Source of the DNA: Balneola sp.
GTDB lineage: Bacteria; Bacteroidota; Rhodothermia; Balneolales; Balneolaceae
Reading direction: 5' to 3'
Length of the DNA: 64,000 nucleotides
Assembly (NCBI GenBank): GCA_002696035.1
Contig: NZQV01000026.1
Coordinates: forward strand, 186,001 to 250,000
The notes under the pieces are model-generated. The model saw only the letters and a program-made list of their open reading frames with translations. It did not search any database and was not told where the DNA came from. Each line of letters begins with the position of its first letter. Position 1 is the first letter of the stretch. A program made the position numbers and the translations under genes. Positions 61,307-64,000 of this stretch are shown piece by piece.

Positions 61307-62314
61307 ATGTCAGATAAGAAACGAATGACGTATAAAGATTCCGGTGTAGATATCAAGGCCGGGGAAGAAATGGTAGAATCCATTAAGGGAGTAGTGAAAG
61401 ATACTCACGGACCGGAAGTACTACATAACATTGGAGGATTTGGAGGATTCTTTAAACCTGATCTGGGGTCCTATAAAAAACCGGTCTTTATCAGTTCTGT
61501 AGATGGTGTGGGAACGAAATTGATCGTTGCTTTTAAAGCCGGAAAGTATGAAACCGTTGGACAAGATCTTGTAAATCACTGTGTGAATGATATTGCTGTA
61601 TGCGGAGCCAAACCGTTGTTCTTTCTGGATTATTTTTCAACCGGTAAACTGGAACAGCATGTTGGGGTTGATGTGGTGAAAGGATTCGCCAAAGCCTGTA
61701 AGGAAAACGGTGTTGCTCTGATTGGGGGGGAAACAGCCGAAATGCCTGATATTTATGATACGGGGGAATTTGACCTGGCCGGAACCATTGTTGGAATTGT
61801 GGATGAAGACAAAGTGATCAATGGCTCTGATATTCAAAAAGGAGATGTGCTATTGGGATTCAAAAGCTCAGGATTACACACCAATGGATATTCCCTGGCT
61901 CGGAAAGTGCTCTTCAGTAAATACAAGGTTGAAAACTATGTAGAAGAACTTGGTAGTACCGTTGGGGATGAATTGCTGAAAGTGCATAGATCGTATTTGT
62001 CACTCATCACTGAATTAAAGGAACTGCCGGGTATAAATGGATTTTCCCATATCACCGGTGGCGGAATTGTTGGAAACACCAAACGCATTCTCCCCGAAGG
62101 AATGAAACTCGATATTGACTGGGATGCCTGGGAACGCCCGCCGGTCTATAATTTGATTCAAGAAATTGGCAATGTTCCCGAAGAGGATATGCAAGCCACT
62201 TTCAATTTAGGGGTTGGGTTGATCGCTGTGGTTTCAGAAAGCAAAGTGGATGCAGTGAAAGCAAAAGCTGAAGAGTTTGGAGAAGAGGTTATTTTGGTTG
62301 GTTCTGTAGTTTGA
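61307..62314 (+). CDS. purM: Phosphoribosylformylglycinamidine cyclo-ligase (AIR synthetase)
   Basis: The 335-residue enzyme of purine biosynthesis converts FGAM to AIR with ATP in the cytoplasm. Signature blocks are 'MTYKDSGVDIKAGEEMVESI', 'ISSVDGVGTKLIVAFKAGKY', 'VGQDLVNHCVNDIAVCGAKP', 'LFFLDYFSTGKLEQHVG', 'VALIGGETAEMPDIYDTGEF' and 'SGLHTNGYSLARKVLFS', ending with 'ATFNLGVGLIAVVSESKVDA'. Length is standard. No other pur gene is nearby. Confidence 0.97.
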   Translation: MSDKKRMTYKDSGVDIKAGEEMVESIKGVVKDTHGPEVLHNIGGFGGFFKPDLGSYKKPVFISSVDGVGTKLIVAFKAGKYETVGQDLVNHCVNDIAVCGAKPLFFLDYFSTGKLEQHVGVDVVKGFAKACKENGVALIGGETAEMPDIYDTGEFDLAGTIVGIVDEDKVINGSDIQKGDVLLGFKSSGLHTNGYSLARKVLFSKYKVENYVEELGSTVGDELLKVHRSYLSLITELKELPGINGFSHITGGGIVGNTKRILPEGMKLDIDWDAWERPPVYNLIQEIGNVPEEDMQATFNLGVGLIAVVSESKVDAVKAKAEEFGEEVILVGSVV

Positions 62315-62370
62315 AATTTTGAATGATGGATTGTGGATTTAAAAAAACTAACAATTAAAGATCTTATCCT

Positions 62371-62452
62371 CGCTCTGCGTTGGAGCGTATTTCTTAGTAC
62401 ATCAGTTATTTAAAAAAATATCCATCGGTTCCAACGCAGAGCGTGTGGAACC
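62371..62452. repeat. Interspersed palindromic element, GTTCC-GCAGAGCG family (copy 2)
   Basis: A 14-bp perfect inverted repeat (62371-62384 / 62430-62443) encloses 45 bp. The right arm also forms a small ggttcc/ggaacc hairpin (62427-62432 / 62447-62452) with the gcagagcg core in its loop, as in copy 1 at 11285-11354, with the arms in reversed order. Confidence 0.8.
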
Positions 62453-62567
62453 AGGTAAGGTAGAAGACTATCCGCTTAATCCGTGTTCTATTCCCATTTC
62501 TAAATAAGCCCCATCAATCCTATCTTCAGGCGGAAAATGATTCTAATTTTTTTATTCCAGATAAACT

Positions 62568-63665
62568 ATGCTAAACCGATTCAAGGCTTTTGTGCGGGCG
62601 AACCAGCGGTATCTGCCGGTGGTCTTTTTTATGGTCGGTTTTTTGTGGGATTCACTGACGCTTGGCAGAATTGATCGCCTCTATGATCAGATCATTCTAA
62701 GCACATACCTGACGTCACTTACCGTGTGCTTATACCTGTTCAATCTTTCCGGAGATGATAAATGGGAAGGGACGTTTTTTGAGAAATACGAGGTTTATCT
62801 GCCGTTGGCCATTCAGTTTTTTCTTGGGGGATTGTGCAGTGCGTACGTGATCTATTTTTCCCGTAGTGTTTCCTTTTCCAAGACCATCATCTTTTTCATC
62901 ATCTTGGTGATCCTGCTCTTTGCCAATGAATTACTTAAAAAGCGGATCTCCAATAAGTACCTGCAGTTCAGCGCTTACTTTTTTGTGAATTTTACCTTCT
63001 TTACGTTTTTCATTCCCGTGCTGCTGAAGAGTATGAATACCTTCTTGTTTATGCTTTCGGGTGCTATCAGTTTAAGTATTACTTTAGCGCTTATCGTTTA
63101 TATCTACAACGGCAGTCCTTCAACCCAGAAAGAAATAAGCATGGGCAAAATGACCGGGTTGATTGTAGGTATCTACCTTCTAATAAACTCGTTCTATTTT
63201 CTCAATTTGATTCCCCCCGTACCACTGGCTATGGAATCCGGATTAGTGGCTCATAATGTGGAGCGGAATATGGAATCTGATGAATATTATGTGACCTATG
63301 AGCAGAATCCATGGTACAAAATTTGGAGAGATAATATGTACGAACATCATTATCAGGCGGGCGACAGCGTATTTGTATTTACTTCAATTTTTGCGCCCTC
63401 AAATCTAAAGGAATCGGTGTTGCATAGGTGGAAATGGTATAGTCCGCATACCGGAAAATGGGAAATGATCGATGAAATTGGATTCGAAATTACCGGTGGA
63501 CGTGATGGCGGTTTCCGTGGCTATACTTTCAAAAGCAACATGATGGAAGGGCAGTGGAAAGTGGATGTTATAACCAACGATGAATTGGTTTTAGGGATCA
63601 TAAATTTTGAAATTGAAACTGATTCCATGGCTCAAACCAAGCGTTTAAATACAAAGGTCTTTTAA
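62568..63665 (+). CDS. DUF2914-domain membrane protein
   Basis: The 365-residue protein has about seven hydrophobic segments in the first ~215 residues (e.g. 'YLPVVFFMVGFLWDSLTLG', 'AYFFVNFTFFTFFIPVLL', 'TGLIVGIYLLINSFYFLNLI'). A C-terminal DUF2914 domain is seen with 'SVFVFTSIFAPSNLKESVLH', 'RWKWYSPHTGKWEMIDEIGF' and 'GYTFKSNMMEGQWKVDVITN'. The domain is probably extracytoplasmic. Function unknown. A truncated membrane-protein gene follows 15 bp later. Confidence 0.87.
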   Translation: MLNRFKAFVRANQRYLPVVFFMVGFLWDSLTLGRIDRLYDQIILSTYLTSLTVCLYLFNLSGDDKWEGTFFEKYEVYLPLAIQFFLGGLCSAYVIYFSRSVSFSKTIIFFIILVILLFANELLKKRISNKYLQFSAYFFVNFTFFTFFIPVLLKSMNTFLFMLSGAISLSITLALIVYIYNGSPSTQKEISMGKMTGLIVGIYLLINSFYFLNLIPPVPLAMESGLVAHNVERNMESDEYYVTYEQNPWYKIWRDNMYEHHYQAGDSVFVFTSIFAPSNLKESVLHRWKWYSPHTGKWEMIDEIGFEITGGRDGGFRGYTFKSNMMEGQWKVDVITNDELVLGIINFEIETDSMAQTKRLNTKVF

Positions 63666-63680
63666 TGATATCTTTTGGGT

Positions 63681-64000
63681 ATGATTGAAAATAATCCCGA
63701 ACAACCGGAAGAAAATATCACCTCCGGTCTTTCTAGCTTAAAACTACTCATTCTCTCCCTGGTTTCGGCTAATATCTATGTGTTCTTTTCATTTTTGATC
63801 ATTCGGTATTGGCATGACGGGGATGTATTCGACCTTTTTAACAGTTCGTTTTCGGTATGGATGCAGCTGGGGATTGGCGTAGGAGTCGGTATTGTTTTGG
63901 CTGTCGTGGTTTATGTTGTTATTACCTATACACCAGTTTCTGACATTCTTTCCGATTTTTCTGTTTTCAATGCACTTTCTGAAGCCGAATTCTCGGTGTT
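63681..64000 (+). CDS. Polytopic membrane protein, N-terminal part only (3' end outside window)
   Basis: From ATG 63681 the frame is open to the window end (106 complete codons). A polar start ('MIENNPEQPEENITSGL') is followed by two hydrophobic segments ('LKLLILSLVSANIYVFFSF' and 'LGIGVGVGIVLAVVVYVVIT'). The N-terminal arrangement before a polar stretch ('SDILSDFSVFNALSEAEF') recalls CPBP intramembrane proteases, but no catalytic motif is visible, so the call stays open. Probably co-transcribed with the DUF2914 gene. Confidence 0.6.
   Translation, partial: MIENNPEQPEENITSGLSSLKLLILSLVSANIYVFFSFLIIRYWHDGDVFDLFNSSFSVWMQLGIGVGVGIVLAVVVYVVITYTPVSDILSDFSVFNALSEAEFSV

Noticed and set aside
1-64000. 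tRNA or rRNA genes
   Set aside because: No T-loop/anticodon cloverleaf pattern or rRNA segment was recognised when scanning gaps by eye; a covariance-model search would be needed to exclude a missed tRNA.

Overview
This 64 kb window looks like a chromosomal segment from a moderate-GC Bacteroidota/Balneolota-type bacterium (Gracilimonas/Balneola-like). This assignment is inferred, not proven. It rests on several protein-level signs: a type-IX-secretion C-terminal sorting domain on a secreted polysaccharide lyase, many short lipoproteins, an outer-membrane beta-barrel TonB-dependent receptor beside an OmpR/HK pair, DivIVA together with a free-standing S23 (23S rRNA intervening-sequence) gene, weak Shine-Dalgarno signals, and one good TTTG / TAnnTTTG-like promoter. 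No rRNA, tRNA, CRISPR array, transposase or prophage was seen.

Layout. 0-9.7 kb: the 3' end of a tonB-like gene, an MscS channel, an AT-rich lipoprotein, glycogen phosphorylase, the ispE-cca pair, a tandem pair of TonB_C-like lipoproteins and a UspA-like protein. 9.9-16.4 kb: a small zinc-finger protein, a GIY-YIG nuclease, a nitroreductase, a membrane-anchored MurF-type ligase, a sugar nucleotidyltransferase and an SDR. 16.4-16.8 kb: a frameshifted S23 four-helix-bundle gene inside a perfect 25-bp inverted repeat. 16.9-24.7 kb: an OmpR/HK pair, an aquaporin, small membrane and lipoprotein genes, a ferredoxin/CDGSH protein, an ATP-cone/PD-(D/E)XK nuclease and an M28 peptidase. 24.9-32.1 kb: a PAS kinase, an MFS carrier, a DsbA-like protein, a DUF2911 lipoprotein, a coiled-coil protein with a cysteine-less zinc ribbon, and Nif3. 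32.3-36.2 kb: a co-directional cluster of yggS, two small membrane proteins, divIVA, purine nucleoside phosphorylase and an acidic protein. 36.4-43.3 kb: a lipoprotein asparaginase, a lipoprotein/LytS/LytTR operon, YceI, DoxX, and an OmpR/HK pair. 43.4-53.9 kb: an outer-membrane receptor that shares an operator-like repeat with the preceding OmpR gene, a HisKA_2 kinase, an RND pump and GlpD. 54-59.6 kb: a T9SS-type rhamnogalacturonan lyase, a patatin phospholipase, a heme-binding lipoprotein and a phosphomutase-like metalloenzyme. 59.8-64 kb: dtd, a strong oriC candidate, a DinB/YfiT protein, purM, a DUF2914 protein and a truncated membrane protein.

How the genes work together. Housekeeping enzymes (isoprenoid, tRNA 3' end, purine, glycogen, D-aminoacyl-tRNA editing) are interspersed with envelope and signalling genes. 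Four membrane or soluble histidine kinase systems are present. The clearest regulatory logic is the OmpR/HK pair at 41.3-43.3 kb, whose probable binding site (11-bp direct repeats) recurs in front of both the regulator and the downstream receptor.

The non-coding space is unusually structured. A cluster of DnaA boxes at 60.28-60.75 kb marks a likely replication origin next to dtd and away from any dnaA gene in view. At least four families of palindromic interspersed elements occupy intergenic gaps, three of them in gaps between convergent genes. The S23 unit behaves like a small non-autonomous mobile element. No computation or database search was run; homology calls come from motif recognition in the translated sequence.
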